From Flaviflexus equikiangi (GTDB taxonomy: Bacteria > Actinomycetota > Actinomycetes > Actinomycetales > Actinomycetaceae), in assembly GCF_014069875.1 (NCBI RefSeq), contig NZ_CP059676.1, positions 434,001 to 498,000 of the forward strand: a stretch of DNA of 64,000 nt, in the 5' to 3' direction. The position numbers were made by a program, and so were the translations under genes. Within the stretch, counting starts at the first letter, position 1; the number at the start of each line of letters is the position of its first letter. The notes below the pieces were generated by a model. That model was not told the origin of the DNA. It made no database searches and saw only the letters and a program-made list of their open reading frames with translations. This document shows positions 42,357 through 51,584 of this stretch, piece by piece.

Positions 42357-43181
42357 TCAGGGGAATGACAATGTTTGGACTGTCGACACGGTGACGGCAC
42401 TGCCGTCAACCGGATCGAGAAAGGATAAGTTTCGTGCCAGGAGTGCGATGCGATCCGGATAACCGGCGCCGGGACCGTAGAGGCAATCGCCGAGGATGGG
42501 GATCCCGAGGGCACTCGCATGCGCTCGGATCTGATGCCTCTGGCCGGTTAAAGGGCAGGCTTCGTAGCGAGACAGCTCCCCGCGTGTTTCGAGCAGCCTG
42601 AACCGCGTCGTCGCATTCGCTTCCCCTTCGACTTCTCGCGTCCTCCCGCGCTGTCCGGAAAGCCGAGATGAGTAGCTGGAGGGAATCGTCTCCCTTGTCT
42701 TCGCAATGAACTCATAGGTCTTGTGCACGAGTCGATGCTCGAATAGCGACTGATAGGCTCCCCGATAGTGGGGAGCAGTGATGAGGAGGAGCACACCTGT
42801 GGTGGCTCGATCAAGGCGATGTGCGCACACAACGTCATCCCCGAACTGTCTCCTCGCCTGGACAAGCACTGACCGGGCCACGTAGGAGCCCTTCGGGGTG
42901 GTGGCAATACCTGCAGGCTTGTCGATCACCACGTAACGGTCGGTCCGTGCAAGAACAGGCAGATCAATGTCGACCTCGTCGGGCACAGGACGGTGAATGG
43001 CCACTCGATCGGCGTCGACGAACCCAATATCGCCTCGAGAGACAGCATCCTCCACATCTGCACGCGTGACTGAGGCTCCCTTCTGTTCGAGTGCCGCAGC
43101 CACACGGTCGACGAGATTCGCGCCCGACCCCACCTGGAGGATGGTGGGGGAGACGCCGCGTCTGGGATCAGAGACTGACAC
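42357..43181 (-). CDS. RluA-family RNA pseudouridine synthase
   Basis: This 274-residue enzyme isomerises uridine to pseudouridine in rRNA or tRNA. The catalytic aspartate is in the signature CAHRLDRATTGVLLL, and other RluA landmarks are VIDKPAGIATTPKG, THKTYEF-like VHKTYEFIAKT and GQRHQIRAHASALGIPILGD. The N-terminal part is short and S4-like. GTG 43181 starts inside the end of the ATPase gene, a 14-base overlap, so it is likely the third gene of the nuclease operon. RNA target not predictable. Confidence 0.9.
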   Translation of the reverse strand: MSVSDPRRGVSPTILQVGSGANLVDRVAAALEQKGASVTRADVEDAVSRGDIGFVDADRVAIHRPVPDEVDIDLPVLARTDRYVVIDKPAGIATTPKGSYVARSVLVQARRQFGDDVVCAHRLDRATTGVLLLITAPHYRGAYQSLFEHRLVHKTYEFIAKTRETIPSSYSSRLSGQRGRTREVEGEANATTRFRLLETRGELSRYEACPLTGQRHQIRAHASALGIPILGDCLYGPGAGYPDRIALLARNLSFLDPVDGSAVTVSTVQTLSFP

Positions 43182-45753
43182 GTCTCGCTCGCGACAGTCC
43201 CGCGAACCGGTCCTCATTCGCAGTGAAGATGATGATCTGGCTCGCGGTTTTCAGCGATCCAATGGCGTCGATGACGCGATGGAGCTTCAACCGATCGGAG
43301 TAGCCGAGAGTGTCATCGAGGAGGACAGGCACAGCATCGTCGGGGGACACGAGCGACGCGGTTGCGAGTCGGATAAGGATCGACATCTGTTCCCGGGCTC
43401 CCGTCGACAGGTCGTCGAATGGGATGAGGTCACCATCGAGAAATCGTCCCGAGACGCTGAGGTCGTCCGCGATCTCAACATCGAAGGTTGGATTCTGATA
43501 GGTGAGGCGGCCCAGCTTCTGCAGAGCCCCGCGGAACGGCTCGATGTACTTCCGTTGTGTCTCCGACTTGTGCTTCTTCAGAACATCCTCGAGGAGTTTC
43601 GCTGCCAATGCCCGCGATTGAAGCGAGTCACGTTCAGCAGTCGCGTATTCGACCTCGCTGAGTGCCCGGTCGAAGGCGAGCTGGATCGCGTCCCGCTGCA
43701 GGGTCTCGAGGACGTGCCTCTTCACGCGAACATCCGATGTCTTCTCGGAGAGGAGCGAGCGCAGGCCCTCGACGTGTTTCTTATGGAGTTCGTAGTCTGT
43801 GATCAGAGCGTGTCCGCCAGAACTCACCAGCTCAGCCTCAAGGCTTTCGACCTTGTCCTTGGCTTCCGTCAGCCTCATCGTGGCCGCCTTGAGGCTTTCG
43901 CCCAGGGCTTCGTCCGTTGCCGCCGCGCGCTCCGTCTCAAGGTCCGCCTGGGCCCTCGTGACAGCCAGGCGCTGATTCATCACTTGTCCTGTCGTGGCGG
44001 CCAGCTCGGTGCGCAATGACGAGATCCGGTTCTGCTGGTCGGACAGGATCTCTTCGACAGTCGCAATCTCCGCTTCGAGGCTCTTGTGTCGCTCGGTCAG
44101 TGCGTCGATATCACCCTCAACCGCTTCCTCTGGCTTGCTGAGGACGGCTTTCAACCGTACGAGATTGTCGCGGAGCTGCTCCGCAGACGACCCCTGCAGT
44201 TTATCGATTCTGCGCTCGCGCAGTCTCGACAGTTTCGCTGTTCCCTCCTCATACGCTGTGACCGCTGTCTTCAAGTCGGCCACGGAGGACGCACCTTCGG
44301 CGGCCAATGCTTGAGAGAGTTCGGCCCTCATGCGCTCCAGCTCGCGGCTGTTCGAGTCCGCATCCTGGTCTGGTACGACCGTCATGGACACCGTCCCCGG
44401 TATCTCGACAGTGAGTTCCTCGAGAACGGCACGATCAAGGCCATCGTCTCCGAGTGCCGTCTCCTCACCGTCTAGCACGATCGTGGGAGCGCCGAGGGAC
44501 GTGATGCGGATCCTTGCCGCACCGGCAGAGGCGGCCGCCTCAGCGAGCGCGATGTCTCGTTCAAGGTCGACAACCCGTTCGAGGGATTCACTGCTGGCAG
44601 GGACGAGGGCGCCCTCAAGCTCGGCGATGTCGGTCGACAAGGTGTCGTAGTCGGAGAGGAGCGTTGTCACCCGGTCCAATTCGAGGCGCGCCGTGCTGCG
44701 CCGCTCGAACTCGCGCGCGGACTCGAGCGCCTTCTTGACCGCTGCAAGGTCGGACTTGAGGCCCGCTATCTTGTCCTGCGTGTCCGTCAGCGATGCCACG
44801 AGTGGAGCGAGCGCCTCACTTTGTGTCTTTTCCGTGCCGGATAGTTCTGTCAGCGCTTCTTCGGCTGTTGTGACCGCCTCCGCAAGATGTTCCCGTCGGG
44901 CCACCTTTTCCGAGGCGTCCGCGACGTCGCGCTCAATGGACTCGACCAGTTTCTGCGCATCCTCGCGGGCGGACTGCAAGGCCTGTGCCTTCTCCGCCTG
45001 CTCCGCAAGTTCCGCCAGGGTCGCTTCCTGATCTTCGAGGTTGGCTTTTCGATCGGCCGCATCGGCTTCCAGGCTAGCAAGCTCATCGATGAGAGCGGTG
45101 AGCTTGTCCTTCTCCGCTTGAGCGTTGGCCAGCTTCTCTTCCGCTGCCGTGACCCTCTTCCCCGCATCGACAAGGATCTTTCCGTCGTTTCGAGTCGGCG
45201 TATAGTACCGGTTGGCTTCGGCCGTCACTCGTTCCATGAGAGGACCGCTTGTCCCGTCCTCTGACGTGCCGCCCGCCTGCTCATCCAAAGCCCGCTGCAG
45301 GGCGGTCGATGCGCTGAGCGGGGATCGAGAAAGGGCGCTCCCCTGCATGAGCCGGGAGGCTTCCCACAGGTGGGTGTCGAGATTGCTCCAGAGCTCCTCG
45401 GCGGCCTCGTGTGCCTGGCCCGCCTTGAGCGTCGTCCCTCGACGCGGCCCCTCGACGAAGCTCAAGACGGTTTCGCGTGCGGAAATCCAGCGCTTGCGAT
45501 AGGTGACGACCTCGGGCCCGATGCGAAAGGTTGCCTCGACTTCCGGGCCGACGTCCCTCCCCACGGGCTGGCAGTTGCGGATGATCTGCGAATTCGAGTT
45601 GTCCTTGAACTTCAGGAGATAGTCGAAAGCATCGATGAGGGATGACTTACCGATCTCATTGTGGCCGGACACGATCGTGACGCCGTCATCGAATGTCACC
45701 TCCTGCTTTGTGATACCGCGGAAGTTCTTGACGCGTAAGGACAGCAGTTTCAT
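43168..45753 (-). CDS. SbcC/YhaN-like SMC ATPase
   Basis: This 861-residue ABC-type ATPase is in the Rad50/SbcC superfamily. Walker A is G30-HNEIG-K36-S, and the C-terminal lobe has the signature-like DDLSTGAREQMSILIRLA followed by Walker B VPVLLDDTLGYSD. Residues about 200-760 are heptad-rich coiled coil with a beta-rich insert (RIRITSLGAPTIVLDGEE), and the CxxC zinc hook of SbcC/Rad50 is absent, as in YhaN proteins. It shares an ATGA overlap with the nuclease gene upstream. Role: DNA end processing or repair, by family analogy. Confidence 0.88.
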   Translation of the reverse strand: MKLLSLRVKNFRGITKQEVTFDDGVTIVSGHNEIGKSSLIDAFDYLLKFKDNSNSQIIRNCQPVGRDVGPEVEATFRIGPEVVTYRKRWISARETVLSFVEGPRRGTTLKAGQAHEAAEELWSNLDTHLWEASRLMQGSALSRSPLSASTALQRALDEQAGGTSEDGTSGPLMERVTAEANRYYTPTRNDGKILVDAGKRVTAAEEKLANAQAEKDKLTALIDELASLEADAADRKANLEDQEATLAELAEQAEKAQALQSAREDAQKLVESIERDVADASEKVARREHLAEAVTTAEEALTELSGTEKTQSEALAPLVASLTDTQDKIAGLKSDLAAVKKALESAREFERRSTARLELDRVTTLLSDYDTLSTDIAELEGALVPASSESLERVVDLERDIALAEAAASAGAARIRITSLGAPTIVLDGEETALGDDGLDRAVLEELTVEIPGTVSMTVVPDQDADSNSRELERMRAELSQALAAEGASSVADLKTAVTAYEEGTAKLSRLRERRIDKLQGSSAEQLRDNLVRLKAVLSKPEEAVEGDIDALTERHKSLEAEIATVEEILSDQQNRISSLRTELAATTGQVMNQRLAVTRAQADLETERAAATDEALGESLKAATMRLTEAKDKVESLEAELVSSGGHALITDYELHKKHVEGLRSLLSEKTSDVRVKRHVLETLQRDAIQLAFDRALSEVEYATAERDSLQSRALAAKLLEDVLKKHKSETQRKYIEPFRGALQKLGRLTYQNPTFDVEIADDLSVSGRFLDGDLIPFDDLSTGAREQMSILIRLATASLVSPDDAVPVLLDDTLGYSDRLKLHRVIDAIGSLKTASQIIIFTANEDRFAGLSRARRVSL

Positions 45754-46871
45754 GAGGTCGCTCCCAACCGGTAGAGAAGAAGGAGTGCGTCGCTCGCGGT
45801 TTTGTCACCCTGTTGAGCGAGTTCGCGCAGTTCTGCCATGGCCTCTGCCGCGAACCCGGAAAGCCCGAGGAGGCTCTCATCAGCATCATCGGGGACCACG
45901 ACCAGATCCGTGTGTCGTTCCCATTTGTACACTGACGCAAAAACGTGAGTCTGCGCCTCGAGGAGACGCTCGAGAGCCGCCGCCGCCGCCATCGAGAGAG
46001 TGCCCGTGAGAACTGTGCGGACGATCGCGCAATCCTTGTGGGTGATCGACGCAAAGTCAGACTCGAGCAGGGCGATGTCCTCCATCGACGACACGTGCCT
46101 ATGGATATCGACGTGCAGCCAGCGCCCGATTTCATGCCGCGTTGTCGTGACAGTGGACCCGTCAAGGGTGACGGCGAGTGCCGTTCCTCGGGACTTCTCC
46201 CGAGGACCTGTCGACTCGTGTGTTCCGGAATAGTTGATGGCCCCAGTTTCGGGATCGGTCCAGCAGATATGGCGGTCACCGAGCGCGACATAGTCGACGA
46301 GACCATCCCGAACTGCGCCACGGAGCGCCGCCGTATCGACGAGGGTCTCGGATTGCTTGTCCGGGTCGAGGACGTCGAGCATGCCGTGCGCGACGAGAAT
46401 CCGGGTCTTGTCCGTCGGCTTGAGGCTGGCCAGGATGCCGGTGACGGGATCGTGGCCGGGATGCTTCGTATACCAAGGGCATGCGACGATCTCGACGGAT
46501 GGTGAAACATCGAAGGGGCCCTCGTGATCAAGGATCGTGACATTGTCGGGCCGCGACGAGTGGGCTTCTCCGGACCATATCGAGCCGGGGCCAAGTGGGT
46601 CATGGTTGCCCGGGAGGAGATAGATGGGAAGGCGCGTCTCCGCCATTGCCTCGTATGCTCGTACGACGTCGCGCGTGGATAGGTTGGCGTGCTCAAAGAC
46701 ATCGCCTGCGACGACGATGAACTGGGCGCCTTCACTGTGCGCGAGTTCCCCGATCGTGCGAATAGTGTCGACTCGGGCGCCCGTGTACCTGGCCTGAGCT
46801 TCGTCGCTCAGGTACTTCCTGGTCATGCCGAGCTGCCAGTCGGCGCTGTGAATGAAGGTTACTGAGGTCAT
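45750..46871 (-). CDS. SbcD/YhaO-like Mre11-type metallophosphoesterase
   Basis: This 373-residue nuclease has all calcineurin-like phosphoesterase motifs: FIHSADWQLG (H8, D11), VVAGDVFEHANL, LLPGNHDPLG and the late histidines in ILVAHGMLD and YVALGDRHICW. It would bind two metals and cleave DNA together with the SMC ATPase, whose start overlaps its stop (ATGA). ATG 46871 is preceded by TAGAGT (46878-46883) with no ribosome site, suggesting a leaderless operon start. The C-terminal 100 residues form an accessory domain not assigned. Confidence 0.9.
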   Translation of the reverse strand: MTSVTFIHSADWQLGMTRKYLSDEAQARYTGARVDTIRTIGELAHSEGAQFIVVAGDVFEHANLSTRDVVRAYEAMAETRLPIYLLPGNHDPLGPGSIWSGEAHSSRPDNVTILDHEGPFDVSPSVEIVACPWYTKHPGHDPVTGILASLKPTDKTRILVAHGMLDVLDPDKQSETLVDTAALRGAVRDGLVDYVALGDRHICWTDPETGAINYSGTHESTGPREKSRGTALAVTLDGSTVTTTRHEIGRWLHVDIHRHVSSMEDIALLESDFASITHKDCAIVRTVLTGTLSMAAAAALERLLEAQTHVFASVYKWERHTDLVVVPDDADESLLGLSGFAAEAMAELRELAQQGDKTASDALLLLYRLGATS

Positions 46872-46994
46872 GAAACCACTCTACGATGCGATTAGGGCGC
46901 TTCTGGCTTCGAAAGACGACAACAGTGGTCTGCGCGGTGTCGCGGGATATTCCGGCTCAGGGTAACGTTCGCAGGAGGGAGCGATGGGAGACTC

Positions 46995-47963
46995 ATGAAG
47001 GTTGCATTGGTGCTCGGTTCCGGCGGCGCGAGAGGCTATGCGCACATCGGCGTTATCGAGGAGATCAAGAGACGCGGGCACGACATCGTGACGATCTCCG
47101 GAACGTCGATGGGCTCGATCATCGGCGGGATGGAGGCGGCAGGGCGACTGGAGGAGTTCACCGACTGGGCGACTGGACTGACCCAGCTCGACGTCCTCAG
47201 GCTTTACGACCTTGCACTCTCGCAGCCGGGAATCATCAAGGCCGATAAGATCTTCCAGGCGATCGGGACGATGATCGATCACGTCAATATCGAGGACCTG
47301 TCAATCCCCTTCACCGCGGTGGCGACAGATATCGTCAACTATCGCGAGGTCTGGTTCCAACGCGGATCACTGGAGATGGCGATGCGAGCATCGTGCGCGA
47401 TCCCGACCTTCATCACCCCCGTCATGATCAATGGCAAGATCCTTGCCGACGGCGGGCTCATGAACCCGGTTCCCGTCGAACCGACAGCCGCTATTCCCTC
47501 TGACCTGACGATTGCGGTGTCACTCGCGGGGCGCCCGAACACCGTCCTCTCGGCCTCCGCTGTCAATGCCGGCCACGCTGACGATGTGGATGAGAACCGC
47601 CAGACACTCTCCGACCGGCTACGCAAGGGCGTTGCCGGTCTCATCGACGTCGGCCTGTTCCGCCGCGAGGACGACAGAGCGGTTGATGATGAGGGGACTG
47701 ACGCGAGCCCTCAGGTCAAGACTGCCCCGCTCTATGAGGTCGGCAAACTTCCCTCGGATCTCAATACGATGGGCGTGGTCAACATGTCTCTCGAGACGAT
47801 GCAGTCCCTGATCGCGCGCTATCGGGCCGCGGCGAACCCAGTAAATGTTCACATCGATGTCCCGGCGGCTGTCAGCGGCACGCTCGACTTCCATAAAGCC
47901 TCAGAAGTGATCGAGGTTGGGCGCCAGATGGCGATGACGGCCTTCGACGAGGCAGGAATCTAG
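46995..47963 (+). CDS. RssA-like patatin phospholipase
   Basis: This 322-residue protein has LVLGSGGARGYAHIGV (oxyanion region), nucleophile S38 in ISGTSMGSI and the catalytic aspartate D152 in LADGGLMNPVPVEP, the RssA/NTE-type arrangement. Membrane lipid acyl hydrolysis is expected. A 60-residue acidic insertion (about 190-250) separates the core from the C-terminal domain. ATG 46995 follows GGAGGGAG. The stop overlaps the stop of converging zupT by four bases. Confidence 0.9.
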   Translation: MKVALVLGSGGARGYAHIGVIEEIKRRGHDIVTISGTSMGSIIGGMEAAGRLEEFTDWATGLTQLDVLRLYDLALSQPGIIKADKIFQAIGTMIDHVNIEDLSIPFTAVATDIVNYREVWFQRGSLEMAMRASCAIPTFITPVMINGKILADGGLMNPVPVEPTAAIPSDLTIAVSLAGRPNTVLSASAVNAGHADDVDENRQTLSDRLRKGVAGLIDVGLFRREDDRAVDDEGTDASPQVKTAPLYEVGKLPSDLNTMGVVNMSLETMQSLIARYRAAANPVNVHIDVPAAVSGTLDFHKASEVIEVGRQMAMTAFDEAGI

Positions 47964-48763
47964 TTGAGAAGCAGAAGCGAGAGCGCCATGACACCCATGC
48001 CCGCCACCATCGAATAGATGGCGACGTGATGTTTGCCGAACTCCTCTGCGGACGGAAGGAGCTCATCGACCGATATGAAGATCATGATCCCGGCGACCGC
48101 GGCGAGCGACATGCCCATGAGAGTGTCGGACACAAAGGTTGACAGGACGAGGAAGCCGACCAGAGCGCCGAGGGGTTCGGCAAGCCCGGATGCTGCGGAC
48201 AGCCAGAAGGCCTTCGCGCGGCTACCTGTCGCATAGTAGATAGGCGCAGATACCGCGATTCCCTCGGGAATGTTGTGCAGGCCGATAGCGACGGCGATGG
48301 GGATGGCAACCTCGGGGTCATTGATCGCGGACAGGAACGTCGCGAACCCCTCGGGGAAGTTGTGGATGCCGATGGCGAATGCCGTCACCATGCCCATTCT
48401 CATGAGGCGGGCACGCTGCGCTGAGTCAATCCCGGAGATCGCGTTCGTGATCTCGTGCGGGTTCATCTCAGACGGCACCACTTTGTCGATGACGGCGATG
48501 AGGCCCATGCCCCCGAAGAATCCCAGAACGGTGGCCCACGGCCCCCACTGTTCCCCGAGATCGTTGGTCAGAGCGACTTCGGCCTTGGGGAAGATCTCGA
48601 TCATCGACACATAGATCATGACGCCCGCCGAGAAGCCGAGCATCGACGACAAGAAGGCGGGCGATTGCTTCTTTGAGAGGAAAGCGATGAGGGAACCGAT
48701 TGCGGTCGCTAGGCCGGCCGCCAGGGTGATGCCGAACGCGAAGAGCAGGTTACCTGACTCCAT
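47960..48763 (-). CDS. zupT: ZIP-family zinc transporter ZupT
   Basis: This 267-residue protein has eight predicted membrane helices and the two ZIP metal motifs, GIHNFPEGFATF and GLHNIPEGIAVS, with histidine and glutamate ligands in helices 4 and 5. The long-loop sequence and length match ZupT, which imports zinc and other divalent metals such as Mn and Fe. ATG 48763 is preceded by AGGGGGTGG. A perfect 7-2-7 dyad lies 38 bases upstream, suggesting metal-dependent repression by a DtxR/MntR-type or Zur regulator. Confidence 0.93.
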   Translation of the reverse strand: MESGNLLFAFGITLAAGLATAIGSLIAFLSKKQSPAFLSSMLGFSAGVMIYVSMIEIFPKAEVALTNDLGEQWGPWATVLGFFGGMGLIAVIDKVVPSEMNPHEITNAISGIDSAQRARLMRMGMVTAFAIGIHNFPEGFATFLSAINDPEVAIPIAVAIGLHNIPEGIAVSAPIYYATGSRAKAFWLSAASGLAEPLGALVGFLVLSTFVSDTLMGMSLAAVAGIMIFISVDELLPSAEEFGKHHVAIYSMVAGMGVMALSLLLLN

Positions 48764-48801
48764 GACCACCCCCTATGTCTGCGGACAACCCCACCATAAA
48801 G

Positions 48802-48817
48802 TTTCGGTCCACCGAAA
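48802..48817. promoter_or_regulatory. TTTCGGT-CC-ACCGAAA dyad upstream of zupT
   Basis: The 16-bp site has perfect 7-bp inverted arms separated by two bases. It overlaps the AT-rich promoter region of zupT. The layout is like DtxR/MntR-family operators; it does not look like the Zur consensus. No metalloregulator gene is in the window. Confidence 0.55.
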
Positions 48818-48966
48818 TTATAGGACTAAAGGGGGCGCGGTGCGTGTCGAGGCGTCATTCCCGAACGTGGGAATGTCCTCGACTGATAACGCGTGATCGT
48901 GGGAAGTGAGATGCTAAAGAGGAACGATAGCTGCCGCCATGCGGCACACGAGAAATGAGGTGACCA

Positions 48967-49560
48967 GTGATCGTTGTACCCGCGACGAAGAACGACGTCG
49001 ATGAGGTGGTCCGTAATCTGGGCCGGACATTCGCAGCAGACCCATCGCTGGGCTGGGTGCTGCGTAAGGCGTCGGATCCGGTCGGCATTTTCACCGCCTA
49101 CTACGACATTATCGTGCGAGAAGCGCTAGAAATCGGCAATGTCGACGTGGCGAAAGAGGGGGATGATTTCCTCGGTACCGCCGTGTGGCTCCCGCCGGGC
49201 GTTCACTTCTCCACGCGATCATCGTTGAAAGCTCTGCCGCTCTTGAGACATACCGGCACGGCCGCCCCGACACTCCTGCGGTATCTGCGTGCCACAACGA
49301 CAGTGAAGCTCCCGTTCCCCGCCTGGTACCTTGCGGTCATCTCCGTCGACGAGAAAGCCCGAGGAAAGGGCGTCGGCTCCGCGCTGCTCGATGCCGGCGT
49401 GGAGCGTTTCGGCGATGACGCGGCCATGCTCGAAGCCACCTCGGCCCGCGCGGCAGAGCTCTACGAATCTCGCGGGTTCTTCCCACTCGGTGAGCTCAAG
49501 ACGCCCGCGCCAACCCCCGAGATCATCATGTGGCGCCCCGCGCGGTCAACCGCCTCATAG
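48967..49560 (+). CDS. GNAT-family N-acetyltransferase
   Basis: This 197-residue protein has a GNAT fold with the acetyl-CoA motif A as ISVDEKARGKGVGSALLDAG and the final beta strand with ELYESRGFFPLG. The N-terminal part (about 1-115) is longer than the core fold, with DDFLGTAVWLPPG in the substrate region, as in many actinobacterial acyltransferases of unknown target. GTG 48967 follows GAGGTGA. It precedes a strong bidirectional terminator. Confidence 0.88.
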   Translation: MIVVPATKNDVDEVVRNLGRTFAADPSLGWVLRKASDPVGIFTAYYDIIVREALEIGNVDVAKEGDDFLGTAVWLPPGVHFSTRSSLKALPLLRHTGTAAPTLLRYLRATTTVKLPFPAWYLAVISVDEKARGKGVGSALLDAGVERFGDDAAMLEATSARAAELYESRGFFPLGELKTPAPTPEIIMWRPARSTAS

Positions 49561-49574
49561 AAGCAGGGCCCCAT

Positions 49575-49610
49575 ACAGGTAGCCCCCGGCACATGCCGGG
49601 GACTACCTGT
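49575..49610. terminator. Bidirectional terminator
   Basis: ACAGGTAG and CTACCTGT form outer arms (49575-49582 with 49603-49610), and CCCCGGC with GCCGGGG form an inner arm (49584-49590 with 49595-49601). It lies between the converging GNAT and YceI genes. Confidence 0.8.
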
Positions 49611-49619
49611 GTAAAAGAC

Positions 49620-50162
49620 TTAGGCCGTCTTGATCGCGGAGATCTCGAACTCAAGCGTGATCTTCTCGGAGACGAGGAGGCCGCCGGTTGCGAGGGGGAC
49701 GTCGAAGTCGATGTTCCAGTCCTTGCGGTTCACGACGACGGAGCCTTCGAGGCCCACGCGCTCGTTGCCGAACGGATCCTCGGCCACGCCCATGAAGTCG
49801 AAGTCGATGGTGACGGGCTTGGTGATGCCCTTGATGGTGAGATCGCCAGCGACAGACAGCGTATCGCCCGATGCGGTGATGTCGGTGGAGGCGAAAGTGA
49901 TCTCGGGGTAGTTCTCGGAATCGAAGAACTCGGCGCTGCGGACGTGGTTGTCACGGTCCTCGTTGCGAGTATCGATCGAAGCTGACTTGATGACGATGTT
50001 GATCGACGCATCCTGCAGGTTCTCGCCGGTCGTGGCGGTGCCCTCGAAATCGGAGAAGCGGCCGCGGACCTTCGTGACCATGGCGTGACGTGCCACGAAG
50101 CCGAGCTGGGTATGCGAGGTGTCGAGGGTGTAGGTGCCGGAGAGTTCGTTGAGGTTGGCCAT
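49620..50162 (-). CDS. YceI-family lipocalin-like protein
   Basis: This 180-residue beta-barrel protein fits the YceI family: GTYTLDTSHTQLGFVARHAM, VRGRFSDFEGTATTG, RDNHVRSAEFFDSENYPEIT and VGLEGSVVVNRKDWNIDF are all typical. Members bind polyisoprenoids, such as quinone precursors, in an extended lipocalin-like cavity. There is no signal peptide, so this copy is cytoplasmic, as in many Actinobacteria. It stands alone, divergent from the M18 peptidase gene. Confidence 0.93.
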   Translation of the reverse strand: MANLNELSGTYTLDTSHTQLGFVARHAMVTKVRGRFSDFEGTATTGENLQDASINIVIKSASIDTRNEDRDNHVRSAEFFDSENYPEITFASTDITASGDTLSVAGDLTIKGITKPVTIDFDFMGVAEDPFGNERVGLEGSVVVNRKDWNIDFDVPLATGGLLVSEKITLEFEISAIKTA

Positions 50163-50333
50163 GTTGAGTCCTTCGTGTTGATGATCGTGGGCGGCTTCCA
50201 CCGCGTCGTCAAACAGTCTGACAGAATATGATTGAAAGATCAACTGTTCAGAATTGAAAGAGTGAGTGACGCTCGACACGGGGTGCTCGTGCCTGGTCAG
50301 TCCGAGCAAACGGCGGTCCGGTACGGTTGACGC

Positions 50334-51584
50334 ATGAATGCTCGTACGCACAGCGAAGATTTCGCTTCCTTCATCTCTGCCAGCCCATCTTCCTTCCATG
50401 CGGCCCACGAGGTCGCGCGGCGACTCGAACGGAACGGGTACACCCTCCACAGCGAGGTTGAAGCCTGGGATGCATCACCCGGCGGCCACGTTCTCGTCCG
50501 CGACGGCGCCGTCATGGCCTGGTGGGTTCCCGAGACATTGACTGACCTGTCGTTCTCGATCGTCGGCGTGCACACGGACTCGCCAACCTTCAAGGTCAAG
50601 CCCCACGCGCAGTCGAACGTCGAAGGGTATGGACAGGTCAACGTCGAAACATACGGCGGTCTCCTCTCGAACTCGTGGCTTAACCGCGACCTCGCGCTCG
50701 CGGGCCGCGTCTTCACGGCCGACGGACAGCACCTCGTGCGCACAGGGCCGCTCATGGTCATTCCCCAACTCGCCATCCACCTAGACAGGTCGGCCCGCGA
50801 CGGGGTGACACTGAACAGCCAGCAGCACCTCCATCCCATCTTCACCGTGGGGGAGCGGAATCTCCTCGACCATGTGGCCGCGCTCGCGGGCGTCGGCGAT
50901 ATTCTCGGCTTCGACCTTGTCGCGTCCGATACGCAGGAGCCGCAGTGGCTCGGTGCTGACGGTGAGTTCTTTGCGGCGGGCAGGCAGGACAACCTGCTCT
51001 CCGTCCACGCCGCCGTCACTGCGATGGAACGTTTGGCGTCGACGAGCGGGTCGGTTGCCGTCATGGCGGCCTTCGATCATGAGGAGATCGGCTCGCGCAC
51101 CGCCACGGGAGCCGCCGGCCCCATTCTCGAGACAGTCCTGCGGCGCACGGCCTTTGCTCTCGGTGCAGTGACCGAAGAGGACGTCCAGAGAGCCTTTGCC
51201 CGCTCCTCTTGCCTGAGCGCGGATTGCGGCCATGCCGTCCATCCGAACTACGGAGAGAAGCACGACCCCGCGCATCGTCCCATTCTCGGTGGAGGGCCGC
51301 TCCTCAAGCACAATGCGAATCAGGCATATACGACTGATGGATGGGGCACGGCGCTCTGGCGTTCCGTGTGTGATCGTGCCGGAATAGAGGCCCAGGACTT
51401 CGTGTCCCGCAACGATGTCCCGTGCGGTTCCACTATCGGGCCGTTGACTGCCGCCCGCCTCGGCATCCGGACCATCGACGTCGGCGCCCCGCTGCTGTCG
51501 ATGCACTCGGTCCGAGAACTGAGCCACGTAGACGACGCTGAGGCGATGTCCCGCGCGATCGAATCCTACTGGTCCATGTCGTAG
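50334..51584 (+). CDS. M18-family aspartyl aminopeptidase
   Basis: This 416-residue zinc aminopeptidase has the metal and catalytic set of M18: VGVHTDSPTFKVKP (His and Asp), MAAFDHEEIGSRT (Glu pair), HAVHPNYGEKHDP and the final APLLSMHSVRELS (His). It removes N-terminal acidic residues from peptides and forms large oligomers in relatives such as yeast Ape1. ATG 50334 has no strong Shine-Dalgarno. Its presence next to a peptide ABC operon fits peptide use, but they are separated by a terminator. Confidence 0.93.
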   Translation: MNARTHSEDFASFISASPSSFHAAHEVARRLERNGYTLHSEVEAWDASPGGHVLVRDGAVMAWWVPETLTDLSFSIVGVHTDSPTFKVKPHAQSNVEGYGQVNVETYGGLLSNSWLNRDLALAGRVFTADGQHLVRTGPLMVIPQLAIHLDRSARDGVTLNSQQHLHPIFTVGERNLLDHVAALAGVGDILGFDLVASDTQEPQWLGADGEFFAAGRQDNLLSVHAAVTAMERLASTSGSVAVMAAFDHEEIGSRTATGAAGPILETVLRRTAFALGAVTEEDVQRAFARSSCLSADCGHAVHPNYGEKHDPAHRPILGGGPLLKHNANQAYTTDGWGTALWRSVCDRAGIEAQDFVSRNDVPCGSTIGPLTAARLGIRTIDVGAPLLSMHSVRELSHVDDAEAMSRAIESYWSMS

